Source: Balneola sp. EhC07 (GTDB lineage: Bacteria; Bacteroidota; Rhodothermia; Balneolales; Balneolaceae). Taken from it: 64,000 nt of DNA. The notes beneath the pieces are model-generated. The model was not told the origin of the DNA, did no database searches, and saw only the letters and a list, made by a program, of their open reading frames with translations. The DNA is taken from assembly GCF_001650905.1 (NCBI RefSeq), contig NZ_LXYG01000017.1, positions 1 to 64,000 on the forward strand, read 5' to 3'. Made by a program: the position numbers and the translations under genes. This document shows, one piece after another, positions 26,315 to 35,446 of the stretch (position 1 is the stretch's first letter; every line of letters begins with the position of its first letter).

Positions 26315-27894
26315 CCTACCAAATTCCTTAATTCTTCCATTTCTTTTAGAATTTGATTTTCTAGAGCCATCAACGACTCTAAAATCTCTTTAGGTGAATC
26401 ATAATCTTGCTCCTCATATACAAATTCTTTGTATCGATTAAAACTTAAGTCGTAATCATTCTTTTGAATTTCTTCTAATCGTACAAAAAAGTGTTGCCCC
26501 TTTCTTTCGTTCTCCGAACTTTTTTCTTCTCTTTCTTCCCAATCAGTTACAGCTTGAGGTAATGGGCTATCTTTCAATCTTCGCCTGTTATCATCAAGCG
26601 AATAACCGTCACTTTTTAGCTCATAAAACCACACCTTCTCTGTATGAAACTCATTTGAATCCTGCTGAGCTTTTGTAAAGACCAATATAGCCGTTTTAAC
26701 ACCTGTATATGGTTTAAATACGCCACTTGGAAGAGAAATAACTGCTTCCAATTGACAGTCTTTGGCCATAATTTCACGAAGCTGTCTATTTGCTTTCGAT
26801 GAACCAAAAAGTACCCCTTCAGGAATTATTACTCCCCCTTTTCCTCCAGGTTGGAGCATTTTAATAATTCGTTCAAGAAAAAGTAATTCCGTAGAATTCG
26901 AAGAAATACGAAATTCATCACTTTTATCATTCTTCGAAATCTTCCCGGTAAAAGGAGGATTCGCTAATACCATAGAGAACTCACCTTCCTTATGATCGTC
27001 ATCGTACTTCTTTGAAAGTGTGTCCTGATTTTCAATATGTGGGTATGAAATACCATGAAGCATTAGGTTCATAAGTCCAATACGTACCATCCCCGAATCG
27101 ATATCATATCCATAAAAAGTTTCTTTCTTTAGTTGATTCCAGTGCTTTTCATCTTTGATTTTATTCCCTAATCCATTATAAAACCCATCATCATCTTTTA
27201 TTTTTTTCTTCTCCGAAGATTTTTTAGCTAAAATATACTGATACGCGGCAACCAAAAACCCTCCCGTTCCTGCAGCTGGATCACATATTTTATCGCCAAT
27301 ATCCGGATCTAATATCTCTACCAAAAAACGTATTAAATGTCTTGGTGTTCTGAATTGACCATTCTTTCCTGCATTCTTTAGTTCGCTGAGTAAATATTCA
27401 TACACATCTCCCTGTGTATCCTGAAAAGCTTGTCCAGCTTTTTTGTCATTCTCGATGTAATCAAATATTTCATCGATTGCTCGCATGGCATCTTCTAATA
27501 ACAATGCACTGGGCATAAAAAAGTTCGCAGATTGCATATGTCTTGCGTACGGAGAATTTTCCTCCTTTAAATCTTTGAGAAAAGGGAATACATATTGAGA
27601 AACATGGGTTAGCCTTTCCTCGGTTTCAAAGTCTTTAAACACTGTCCATCGCAACATCCTCTTTTCAACGGTAATAGAATCCCCCTCACTATCTTTTTTT
27701 CCCGTATCCCATGTACCTTCAAAAATTGACTTATAAGATGATCGTTTTGATTCTTCAGCATCCATTTGTTCTAACCTTCTCATAAACAATAGGTAAGAAA
27801 TGTGCTCTATTGCTTGTAAAGGATTTGCCATACCGCGTGACCAAAATTTATCCCACAAGTTGTCAATCTTTGATTTTAATTCTTTTGATAACAT
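26311..27894 (-). CDS. hsdM: Type I restriction-modification methyltransferase subunit
   Basis: 527 residues. The N-terminal HsdM_N helical domain (about 7-165) is followed by the N6-adenine methyltransferase core: motif I DPAAGTGGF (205-213) and motif IV NPPF (312-315). It methylates adenine within the target set by HsdS. It is the first gene of the operon, with a 237-base leader gap to the next gene on the right. No hsdR-like helicase/nuclease gene exists anywhere in the window, which is unusual unless the partner is encoded elsewhere. Confidence 0.95.
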   Translation of the reverse strand: MLSKELKSKIDNLWDKFWSRGMANPLQAIEHISYLLFMRRLEQMDAEESKRSSYKSIFEGTWDTGKKDSEGDSITVEKRMLRWTVFKDFETEERLTHVSQYVFPFLKDLKEENSPYARHMQSANFFMPSALLLEDAMRAIDEIFDYIENDKKAGQAFQDTQGDVYEYLLSELKNAGKNGQFRTPRHLIRFLVEILDPDIGDKICDPAAGTGGFLVAAYQYILAKKSSEKKKIKDDDGFYNGLGNKIKDEKHWNQLKKETFYGYDIDSGMVRIGLMNLMLHGISYPHIENQDTLSKKYDDDHKEGEFSMVLANPPFTGKISKNDKSDEFRISSNSTELLFLERIIKMLQPGGKGGVIIPEGVLFGSSKANRQLREIMAKDCQLEAVISLPSGVFKPYTGVKTAILVFTKAQQDSNEFHTEKVWFYELKSDGYSLDDNRRRLKDSPLPQAVTDWEEREEKSSENERKGQHFFVRLEEIQKNDYDLSFNRYKEFVYEEQDYDSPKEILESLMALENQILKEMEELRNLVG

Positions 27895-28132
27895 ATATTA
27901 ATAACTCTTTAGAGGAGGAGGTTCTCCTTATTCTTATTTACAAGTTCTTTTTTCTACTCTAGATTAGAGTGACTAAATAATTTATATCGTACTTAGCTGT
28001 TTCAATTGAAAATTTAGCTAATTATTTGTTAAATCATATATTCTTTGATTCTAGTCTAACTATATCACACAAGTAATTCAATTACAACAATTATCATACC
28101 CCTCTGCAAGAGGGTATTGTTCGAGATTTGTC

Positions 28133-28888
28133 CTAAATGAAATTACATGATTTTTTAAATATCATTCTCGATTTAATCAGATCTGATTCTACCGAATATG
28201 CTTTTCCATCCTGTATTACAATTTGACTGTATTCCGGATAATTGACAATAAATTCCTTTTTTGACTCTATATCCAAATCAATATGATAATTCCCAATTAT
28301 TATAGGCCTTTTATTCTTCTTTAGAATGATATACTGATGCCTAAATGCTTTACTCTTTAACTTGTGTGCAGTTGAAACTGCTATTTCACAAATCTCAGCA
28401 AAAGCTCGGTTAGACAATTCTCTATAAACAAACTCATTTCGGCCGGTTAATACTCCTGCATGTCTTTTTTGAGTAAGGCCACTGAGTCGTTTGTAATTTT
28501 GTCTGCTTTCATTCACAAGCCTGCCTATGACTGCTCCAGCACAGAAAGCTTGTGCATCCTCAATCTTTAGTGGATTAATCAGTACTCCCGTCTCGTGTTT
28601 GGCACCGATTGTATCCAAAATATCTGACCAGGATTTTATAAACATTAATTTCGTTTTATGATCTAATGAAATAAAATTGAGATCTATTAGACGCTTTAAG
28701 TCCCTAGAAATCGTTTTAGTACTATTGTCTCGAATTCCTGAAAGTTGATTCTTTAGGTCTGTGTTGTTCTTTAAAATGCCTGGCTTCAGCTTTTTAAGAA
28801 GGAGAAAGGTAAATAACGGATCCTCAATATGATTTGTAATAGCATACTTACAAAGCTCTACCGGAATCAACAAATATCCTGATGACAT
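28133..28888 (-). CDS. Unknown protein with winged-helix-like N-terminus (mobile element)
   Basis: 251 residues, not recognised with certainty. The first 110 residues look like a winged helix (NNTDLKNQLSGIRDNSTKTISRDLKRLIDLNFISLDHK). A second helix-rich region near 160-215 (AFAEICEIAVSTAHKLKSKAFRHQYIILKK) looks like another HTH. Proteins of this build near AlpA-like genes usually handle replication or regulation of an integrated element. It starts 8 bases after the AlpA-like stop, so the two form an operon. Confidence 0.55.
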   Translation of the reverse strand: MSSGYLLIPVELCKYAITNHIEDPLFTFLLLKKLKPGILKNNTDLKNQLSGIRDNSTKTISRDLKRLIDLNFISLDHKTKLMFIKSWSDILDTIGAKHETGVLINPLKIEDAQAFCAGAVIGRLVNESRQNYKRLSGLTQKRHAGVLTGRNEFVYRELSNRAFAEICEIAVSTAHKLKSKAFRHQYIILKKNKRPIIIGNYHIDLDIESKKEFIVNYPEYSQIVIQDGKAYSVESDLIKSRMIFKKSCNFI

Positions 28889-28896
28889 AACTTAAC

Positions 28897-29076
28897 CTAC
28901 TCACCAGAGTTTTGTTTTTCTTCAAGCCATTCTTCTATATCAGACTCTTTCCATCCGACGATTCTCTCTGATATGGTAATTCGTTTGGGTAGCTCTCCTG
29001 ATTTCTCAAGCCTCCAAAGGGTGCTTTTTGATACTCCAAGTTGGTTAGCTAATTGGGTTGGTCTAAGAATTTTCAT
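28897..29076 (-). CDS. AlpA-family excisionase/regulator, 59 residues
   Basis: A short gene of 59 codons (ATG at 29076-29074, TAG at 28899-28897). The product starts MKILRPTQLANQLGVSKSTL and continues with LEKSGELPKRI and VGWKESDIEEWLEEK, a full match to the AlpA/MerR-like HTH pattern (xLR...LA..LGVSKSTLWRLE...FP, GW...DI..WL). AlpA proteins regulate integrase and excision in CP4-57-type islands. Its presence next to the right island edge supports an integrative element. It is 8 bases upstream of the 251-residue gene. Confidence 0.82.
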   Translation of the reverse strand: MKILRPTQLANQLGVSKSTLWRLEKSGELPKRITISERIVGWKESDIEEWLEEKQNSGE

Positions 29077-29207
29077 AGTACAAATAGGTTTCGTTGCGGT
29101 TTAATGCAACTTCTTGCAACTATGACTCAGGGAAAATACTTTCAGATGTTTTCGAAATCTCTTTTTAACAATTAATTTTATTAGTGATAGGCTTTAAAGT
29201 GTTTCCC

Positions 29208-30023
29208 CTATTTTTCTTCTATCCAATCAGCTATTGTGTCTGATGGTATATGGTCGATACATCCATCCATCTGGGTTTTTAATTCTTCTATTATCTTATT
29301 TCTACTTGGGTATCCGTTTATACTACTATGGAGATGTTCTTTTTTCTCTTTATAGAATTTCCGGGTTATTTCTCTTCTTACCGGATACTTTGTAGGTCTA
29401 CCTGGTTTTTCTTTATAGCCAGTCTCATAATCAATCAAATTATATAACGACCTTTTAAAAGGGAAAATCTCAATAATGGCATCAATGAGAAGCATCTTTC
29501 TATTCAAGAAGAGTTCAAAGTATTCCTTTCTAAACCTTTGCGGTATCGAGTGAATAATACTTGGAACCTCATAATTGACTGTTGAATTTTCATCATTTTT
29601 TATGGGATATTTTTGAGACTCTAATTTTTCATTTGTCCGGACAAAATCTATCTCTTCGTTCGCTTCTAAAAATTTGATGTAATTTTCTATCCCAAGAAAC
29701 TTACCATAAACACTTAATGCTTTAGAGAATGTTTTTGCCCTTTTAATGTCAAAATCAGGTTGCTCAATCACTTCACACTCTCCCTCACCAAAATCCTCAA
29801 TAAGATTTCTTTTTAATACTTTGATATCTTCATCATTGATTAAGTCTTCATTCTTTAAACAGAATAGTTTAAATCTTTTAAGCCAGATTAGTTTTTGATC
29901 TAATGTTTCAAAGGTATTAAGCCGCCTATTAAAAGCTGGAAAATCTCTTTCAGACATACAATCAATGATCTCAGAATAGATCTTCTGCTTTTCTTTCTGT
30001 GATAAATTTTCAATTGTCTTCAT
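29208..30023 (-). CDS. Unknown island protein
   Basis: 271 residues, highly charged, no signal peptide or membrane segment. Residues about 150-200 contain IHSIPQRFRKEYFELFLNRKMLLIDAI. The C-terminus has EKPGRPTKYPVRREITRKFY, reminiscent of DNA-binding basic segments, and ends in IADWIEEK. No known family is recognised. It is the last gene before tRNA-Phe and reads the same way as the AlpA-like unit 131 bases downstream, so it probably belongs to the integrated element. Confidence 0.6.
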   Translation of the reverse strand: MKTIENLSQKEKQKIYSEIIDCMSERDFPAFNRRLNTFETLDQKLIWLKRFKLFCLKNEDLINDEDIKVLKRNLIEDFGEGECEVIEQPDFDIKRAKTFSKALSVYGKFLGIENYIKFLEANEEIDFVRTNEKLESQKYPIKNDENSTVNYEVPSIIHSIPQRFRKEYFELFLNRKMLLIDAIIEIFPFKRSLYNLIDYETGYKEKPGRPTKYPVRREITRKFYKEKKEHLHSSINGYPSRNKIIEELKTQMDGCIDHIPSDTIADWIEEK

Positions 30024-30174
30024 CCAATAGTCTCCATGAAAGCATATTTGATCTTATTCAAACTACTGATACTCTCAGAAATCTCTTGAATCTAAAAACT
30101 TTTTTTGAATAGTAATAGAATATTTCTGTGTCCCCGGCGTGTCCCAAATCGAATTTTTGGGTATATAATTAGAT

Positions 30175-30222
30175 AAAATAAAAAAGCCTTGAACCGCTTT
30201 AAATTATTGCGGCTCAAGGCTT
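30175..30222 (-). terminator. Rho-independent terminator after tRNA-Phe
   Basis: Arms AAGCCTTGAACCGC (30184-30197) and GCGGCTCAAGGCTT (30209-30222) form a 14-bp stem with one mismatch and an 11-base loop. On the minus strand it is followed by a T-rich run (30183-30175). It ends the tRNA-Phe transcript. Because it directly follows the tRNA, the island edge must lie left of about 30175 unless the element brought its own terminator. Confidence 0.85.
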
Positions 30223-30231
30223 AAGAATCTG

Positions 30232-30304
<73 letters not shown>

Positions 30305-31086
30305 GGTAGATTTTCCTTTAAGCTGATAGCTTGAAGGGCGACAAAGATATCAGGATTATTATCTAACAGCAATACCAAATTGAAAGTAGTTCTGTTTTTG
30401 TTGGTCTTGAAATACTTCCGCTCTTTCTGTGACAAGAGAGGCGAACTACTCAGAGCCCAAGAATCTGTTTCGTGGCCGGGAAGGTCTGGTTCCGACGCAG
30501 AGCATCGGAACCGGATTAAAATGTAAATGAATCAATTTGTGATGGCATAGTAATGTTGAATCATATTCATGCCATAATCCAAATTATTAATATAAAATCC
30601 TTTGTAGGGGCGATTCATGAATCGCCCCTACAAAGGATTGCAAACGCGGAATTTTATCGTGATCAACGTCACAGAATGTTGATTCCCGGATTTATTGGTT
30701 GACATAAAATAAACACAACGCGCCGGCCCTGAAGGACCCGCTGGTTTAAAATCACACACCAAAATTTGAGCTAGTAGGACGTTCACGCCCGGCGGATGGT
30801 TTCAGGTTCTGTTGGTGTGTGCATGAATTAAATCTAGAGCTAATTCTTTAATCGTGCAGATCTTTCGTCCCGAAACTTCGGGATCAAGATGACTTTACTT
30901 TTGAAAATCATTTCTAGCTCATCTGACTCTTGTCGCTCCTAAAGAGCTCCCCTCCTTAATCTTAGGGAGGGGACGGGGGTGGGTTAGAAAACAGAGCCGA
31001 GAAATCTGATTAAACTAACAGCCTTCACAAAGATCCCGAAACAAGTTCGGGATGACCCTAAATGAGTTTTGAAATTTATCTCATCG
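30305..31086. other. Gene-free patch of dispersed palindromic repeats
   Basis: 782 bases between tRNA-Phe and the 3' end of recJ with no convincing gene. It holds hairpin GGTTCCGA/TCGGAACC (30488-30495, 30505-30512), the 44-bp REP palindrome (30596-30639), a distant 10-bp inverted pair CACACACCAA/TTGGTGTGTG (30753-30762, 30812-30821), TCCCGAAACTTCGGGA (30868-30883), a CCCTCC..GGGAGG element near 30950-30974, and TCCCGAA/TTCGGGA (31034-31052). The CCCGAA-type elements look like the short dispersed repeats common between genes in Bacteroidota. Confidence 0.7.
30596..30639. repeat. REP-like perfect palindrome, 44 bp
   Basis: Each 22-base half carries TTTGTAGGGGCGATTCA or its complement, with no spacer. 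The core TAGGGGCGA..TCGCCCCTA recurs at 61538-61567 and 61940-61981. One of those copies lies within a REP-associated transposase relic, so this is a dispersed member of that REP family. Confidence 0.9.
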
Positions 31087-32787
31087 TTAATTCTGATGAA
31101 TATCTTTAATTCTTATCTGAAGAGTTCTGCGTCCATTCCAATGATTTTCTTCAACTACATAGGCCATATCAAAGGTTTCTTTGCGGACAAATGGTAAATA
31201 CTCATGCATATTAAACCCGATCGCATCAAAAACTCCTGAATTACCTTGTTTAACTTTCATCTTTAAATGTCCGTTTCCTACAATAGTTGGCACACCAACC
31301 GCCTCTACTTTACGGCTGGCAAAAATTGGTCTTAAATTATGTGGTCCGAATGGTTCGAATTGATTCAGCAACTTCCAGAATTTCATGTCAATATCTTCCA
31401 GGGGTAACTCTGTATCAATTTGAAGCTCTGGTTCAAAAGAGCTTTCTGAAAGATCTAAATAAGCGATCTCATTCATCCGTCTTTTAAACTCTGAAAGTTT
31501 TCCATCTTTTATGGTAAGACCAGCTGCAAATTCATGTCCCCCGAATTGCTCTAACAAGTCTTCACATTTTTTCATGGCGTTGTAAATATTAAAGCCTTTT
31601 ATGCTTCTGCCTGAACCTTTTATTACTCCTTCAACACTGCTTAACATAATTGCAGGCCGATGATACAGATCCACCAATCGTGAAGCCACAATCCCGATTA
31701 CACCCAAATGCCAATCCTCTTTGTACAGAACCATAATAGAAGTTTCGTCAAGATCCATTACATCATCTATCATTGCCAAAGCTTCTTCCATTGTTTTGCT
31801 GTCTTTGTCGCGCCGACGCATATTTACAGATTCCAACTCATGGGCAAATGCCTTTCCTTTAGCTTCACTTTCAGCAATCATCAATTTAACAGCTGTTGTA
31901 GCGTCGCCCATACGTCCCGCAGCATTGATCCTTGGACCTATAGAAAAAACAATCTTCGTAGTATTAATGTCTTCTCTTGGCATCTTGATAAGGTCCAGCA
32001 ACGCCTTAATTCCCACTCTTGGTTTCTTGCGGATCATGGTGAGTCCTTCCTTCATAAGGATCCGGTTTTCATCCACAATAGGAACTATATCTGATGCGAT
32101 TGAAATCGCCACAAGATCTAAAAACTGATATGCCACGTTTTTGGGCAACCCAAGCCTTGAGATAGTACCCTGAATAAGTTTGAAACCGACTCCTGCACCT
32201 GAAAGCCCATCAAAAGGATAAGTACAATCCGGTCTTTTCGGGTCTAAAACAGCTAATGCATCCGGAATCTCATCACCAACATTATGATGATCACATATGA
32301 TAAGATCGATTCCTTTTTCTTTGGCAACCAGCGCCTCTTTTATAGCAGTGATACCGCAATCCACAGATACGATAAGATGAGAGCCCGTATCTTCGGCGTA
32401 TTTTATTCCGTCAGGATTGATACCATAGCCTTCTTTAAACCGGTGCGGAATATAATAGTCCACATCCACACCAAACTTTTTTAAAAAAATGTATAGACAT
32501 GACGTAGCTGTGGTTCCGTCTACGTCGTAATCACCATAAACGAGTACCCTTTCGCCATCGCGAATAGCCAGTGCTAGCCGGTCGGCCGCCTGATCCATGT
32601 CCTTCATCAGGAATGGATCATGAATTCTGTCTATTGTAGGTCTGAAAAAGAGCTTTGCATCATCATATGTTTCTATACCGCGGATAGCCAATAATTCGGC
32701 TATTTTGGCCGGGACTCCGAGCTTCTGCTTTAACGCAGACGTACGGGTGTCCTCGTCCTGCTGCGCGAATACCCAGCGGAATGACAT
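31087..32787 (-). CDS. recJ: Single-stranded-DNA-specific exonuclease RecJ
   Basis: 566 residues, a usual length. DHH-family motifs are clear: YGDYDVDGTTATSCLYIF (near 80-97), HRFKEGYGIN, VDCGITA, and DHHNVGDEIPDALAVLDPKR with the DHH triad. A DHHA1 domain (IKGSGRSIKGFNI..., GGHEFAAGLTI) and a C-terminal OB-like domain follow. It degrades single-stranded DNA 5' to 3' in recombination and mismatch repair. It stands alone, transcribed away from the leucine dehydrogenase gene. Four shorter antisense frames here are shadows. Confidence 0.96.
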   Translation of the reverse strand: MSFRWVFAQQDEDTRTSALKQKLGVPAKIAELLAIRGIETYDDAKLFFRPTIDRIHDPFLMKDMDQAADRLALAIRDGERVLVYGDYDVDGTTATSCLYIFLKKFGVDVDYYIPHRFKEGYGINPDGIKYAEDTGSHLIVSVDCGITAIKEALVAKEKGIDLIICDHHNVGDEIPDALAVLDPKRPDCTYPFDGLSGAGVGFKLIQGTISRLGLPKNVAYQFLDLVAISIASDIVPIVDENRILMKEGLTMIRKKPRVGIKALLDLIKMPREDINTTKIVFSIGPRINAAGRMGDATTAVKLMIAESEAKGKAFAHELESVNMRRRDKDSKTMEEALAMIDDVMDLDETSIMVLYKEDWHLGVIGIVASRLVDLYHRPAIMLSSVEGVIKGSGRSIKGFNIYNAMKKCEDLLEQFGGHEFAAGLTIKDGKLSEFKRRMNEIAYLDLSESSFEPELQIDTELPLEDIDMKFWKLLNQFEPFGPHNLRPIFASRKVEAVGVPTIVGNGHLKMKVKQGNSGVFDAIGFNMHEYLPFVRKETFDMAYVVEENHWNGRRTLQIRIKDIHQN

Positions 32788-33151
32788 GGTTTACCTTATT
32801 TATTTTTTTATTCATAAAAGGCTGCGAGGTGGTCAAACCTAAGCGCCAAAGCATCTATGCTTATTTCTTATAAAATACAATATCGTAGCTAAAAAACTTA
32901 ATCTGTTACAAGATTAAATAATTTTTTAAACCCTTGTAATATGCAATTAAACTCCTTGACTTCCCTTTCAGCACCATCATTTATAAAATTATGCCTTTAA
33001 AACCCCCATATATAGTTGATGTTTTCTTATATTTGGAGGCTTAATTGAATTTGGCAGATCAGAAGTAAATGTAAAAAAGTGCGCCGATTTACAAAGCCTT
33101 TGGAAGCGTTTCCATAAAATCGAATTTAGAACTTAGTAAGAGAATTTTAGA
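32788..33151. other. Divergent promoter region of recJ and leucine dehydrogenase
   Basis: 364 AT-rich bases with no gene. It must contain the promoters for recJ (leftward) and the leucine dehydrogenase gene (rightward). The one distinctive element is the LacI/cre-like dyad at 33101-33114. Confidence 0.6.
33101..33114. promoter_or_regulatory. LacI-family (cre-like) operator upstream of leucine dehydrogenase
   Basis: TGGAAGCGTTTCCA fits the cre-type consensus TGNAARCGNWWNCA of LacI-family regulators at every position. It sits 37 bases before the ATG at 33152, where a repressor or activator could act on the promoter. No LacI-family gene is in the window, so the regulator is unidentified. A chance match is possible. 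Confidence 0.45.
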
Positions 33152-34327
33152 ATGACTGAAGCAACCATCCAAAACACCATGAATAAAAAAGAACTTGATC
33201 CGAATTTTCCAATATTCAACGCTCTTCAAACAAAAGGGCATGAACAAATTGTAATGTGTTCAGATCCTGAATCCGGATTACGTGCCATTATTGCGATTCA
33301 TGATACAACTCTTGGTCCGGCTCTTGGTGGTACCCGAATGTGGAATTATGAAAACGAAGCAGCCGCTCTTAAAGATGTTCTTAGATTATCTCGTGGCATG
33401 ACTTATAAAGCAGCTATTTCAGGTTTAAATCTGGGTGGCGGTAAAGCTGTCATCATCGGAGATCCGCATAAAGACAAAACAGAAATGTTATTTCGTGCTT
33501 TTGGTCGTTTTGTGGATGGGCTTGGCGGCCGTTACATAACGGCAGAAGATGTTGGAATGGAAGAAGAGAATATGGAATGGGTTTATTCCGAAACCAAGTT
33601 TGTGACCGGGATTCCTAAGTCTATGGGCGGAAGTGGTAATCCATCTCCTGTTACTGCTTATGGAGTTTATATGGGTGTTAAAGCATGTGCTAAAAAAGCG
33701 TATGGAAGCGACTCATTAGAAGGAAAGAAAATCGCACTTCAGGGCGCCGGAAATGTGGCTTCCACTTTTGCTCGCCACGCAGCTAAAGAAGGTGCTAAGC
33801 TTTTTATCTCGGATATTTATGAAGAAAAAGCAAAAGCTCTTGCCGAAGAAGTAAATGGTACTTTGGTTAGTCCGGACGAGATCTACGGCCTTAATGTAGA
33901 TATTTTTACTCCCTGTGCTTTGGGCGGAGTGATCAACGATGACACCATGGGGCAGTTCAAATGTGATATTATTGCAGGTGGCGCGAATAATGTACTCGAT
34001 ATTGAAGATCAACACGGTCTGGAGTTAATGAATAAAGGTATCGTTTATGCTCCTGATTATGTGATCAATGCAGGTGGCCTGATCAATGTTGCAGGAGAGT
34101 TGGAAGGCTATAACGAAGAACGTTGCTTGCAAAAAGCCGGGAAAATCTACGACACTATTTTAGATATTCTGAATTTCTCTGAAGAGAATGAAATTCCAAC
34201 TCATGTTGCTTCTAACAAACTTGCCGAAAGAAGAATTGCTCAAGTGGGTAAAACTCATAAGATCTACTCTTCGAAAGGTCATTTTTCCGGAAGAATGGGC
34301 GAAATGTATATGACTGACCGGAAGTGA
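33152..34327 (+). CDS. Leucine (branched-chain amino acid) dehydrogenase
   Basis: 391 residues of the Glu/Leu/Phe/Val dehydrogenase family, catalysing reversible NAD-dependent deamination of branched-chain amino acids. Seen: ALGGTRMW, the lysines in MTYKAAISGLNLGGGKAVI (substrate and catalytic sites), AEDVGM, and the NAD-binding GAGNVAS. IIAGGANNVL and APDYVINAGGLI complete the family fingerprint. Length is slightly above that of Bacillus enzymes because of N- and C-terminal extensions. It supplies or removes amino groups for branched-chain amino acid and fatty acid metabolism. A cre-like operator precedes it. Confidence 0.9.
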   Translation: MTEATIQNTMNKKELDPNFPIFNALQTKGHEQIVMCSDPESGLRAIIAIHDTTLGPALGGTRMWNYENEAAALKDVLRLSRGMTYKAAISGLNLGGGKAVIIGDPHKDKTEMLFRAFGRFVDGLGGRYITAEDVGMEEENMEWVYSETKFVTGIPKSMGGSGNPSPVTAYGVYMGVKACAKKAYGSDSLEGKKIALQGAGNVASTFARHAAKEGAKLFISDIYEEKAKALAEEVNGTLVSPDEIYGLNVDIFTPCALGGVINDDTMGQFKCDIIAGGANNVLDIEDQHGLELMNKGIVYAPDYVINAGGLINVAGELEGYNEERCLQKAGKIYDTILDILNFSEENEIPTHVASNKLAERRIAQVGKTHKIYSSKGHFSGRMGEMYMTDRK

Positions 34328-34525
34328 GTTAGTAGTGATGAGTTACTAGTGTTTAGTTAATAGTGATTAGTTTTGAGTGGGGAGTTTTCAAACTCGACTC
34401 GGCTATTAAGAAACGATTCTCTATCCCTCTGATAGAAACTCTCTCTGTGGTCATTCGTTTATTCTCGCTCAAATATCCTTATCTTTATGGATTCAATAGA
34501 TCCTATTCATTAAGAAGTTACATTC

Positions 34526-35428
34526 ATGAACAAGAAGGAATTCGAGTTTAAAGATCGCCTTATTAAGGGGATATCTAAAGACGTCCATTTTAAAATCTCT
34601 GTAGTAAAAACAACTGAGCTTGTAAAAGAAGCAAGGGAAAGACATGACCTTTCGCTTTTGAATACTGTTATTCTGGGAAGAGCACTTACAGCCACCATGT
34701 TAATGGCTTCCGAACTTAAAGGAGAGGAGCGTATAAGACTCCGAATGGAAGGCAATGGTCCGATCGGTTCTCTGGTGGCCGAAGCAAATAGTCTCGGTGA
34801 AGTACGCGGTTACGTTGCTAACCCTTCTGCAGAACTGGATTATACTGATTCATCCACAACATTCGGGCAGGGACTTGGACTTGGAGTACTTACATTTTCC
34901 AAAACACTATATAATGAAGCGGAGCCAAGAACGAGTACCATTCAATCGATAAACGGTGACGTGACTTCTGACATCGCTCACTACCTAACTCAATCTGAAC
35001 AGGTTGATTCCGCACTTATTTTGGACGTCGGGATGGATGAAAACGGAGAGGTAACCGAAGCGGGAGGTCTGTTGATCCAGAAACTACCCGATGCACCGGA
35101 TGGGCAAATTGATATGCTTCAGGAACGACTTAGTTCCTTTCCCGCGGTTCATAAATTCTTCGAAGACGGACAGTACATCGACGACGTGATGCAGAAAGTA
35201 ATGTCGCCGATCAAGGTAAAAGAACTATCTCGCCAGCTTGTTGATTTCTTTTGCCGCTGCAGTAAAGATCGTTTTCTGAATGCACTGTCAATGCTGAATT
35301 ATGATGACCTTAAAGAAATGAAGGGAGAGTCTCAGGAAATTGTCTGCCAGTATTGCAACAATAGAGAGGAAATCTCGAAAGAAGAGATCGCTGAATTAAT
35401 AACTTCCGCGAAAGCAAAAATGAACTAG
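34526..35428 (+). CDS. hslO: Redox-regulated chaperonin Hsp33
   Basis: 300 residues. The C-terminal zinc switch is complete: C243-R-C245 and C274-Q-Y-C277. Family blocks GRALTATMLMASELKGEERI, GPIGSLVAEANSLGEVRGYV and GGLLIQKLPDAP are present. Oxidation of the four cysteines releases zinc and turns on holdase activity. It lies 198 bases after the leucine dehydrogenase gene and 18 bases before the next gene on the same strand. Confidence 0.96.
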   Translation: MNKKEFEFKDRLIKGISKDVHFKISVVKTTELVKEARERHDLSLLNTVILGRALTATMLMASELKGEERIRLRMEGNGPIGSLVAEANSLGEVRGYVANPSAELDYTDSSTTFGQGLGLGVLTFSKTLYNEAEPRTSTIQSINGDVTSDIAHYLTQSEQVDSALILDVGMDENGEVTEAGGLLIQKLPDAPDGQIDMLQERLSSFPAVHKFFEDGQYIDDVMQKVMSPIKVKELSRQLVDFFCRCSKDRFLNALSMLNYDDLKEMKGESQEIVCQYCNNREEISKEEIAELITSAKAKMN

Positions 35429-35446
35429 CTAACAAACAAATAGATT

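Noticed and set aside
31707-32128. Long antisense open frames across recJ
   Set aside because: Shadows of the RecJ reading frame.
34328-34380. Degenerate TAGT-rich tandem sequence after leucine dehydrogenase
   Set aside because: Too irregular to call a repeat array; probably low-complexity spacer.
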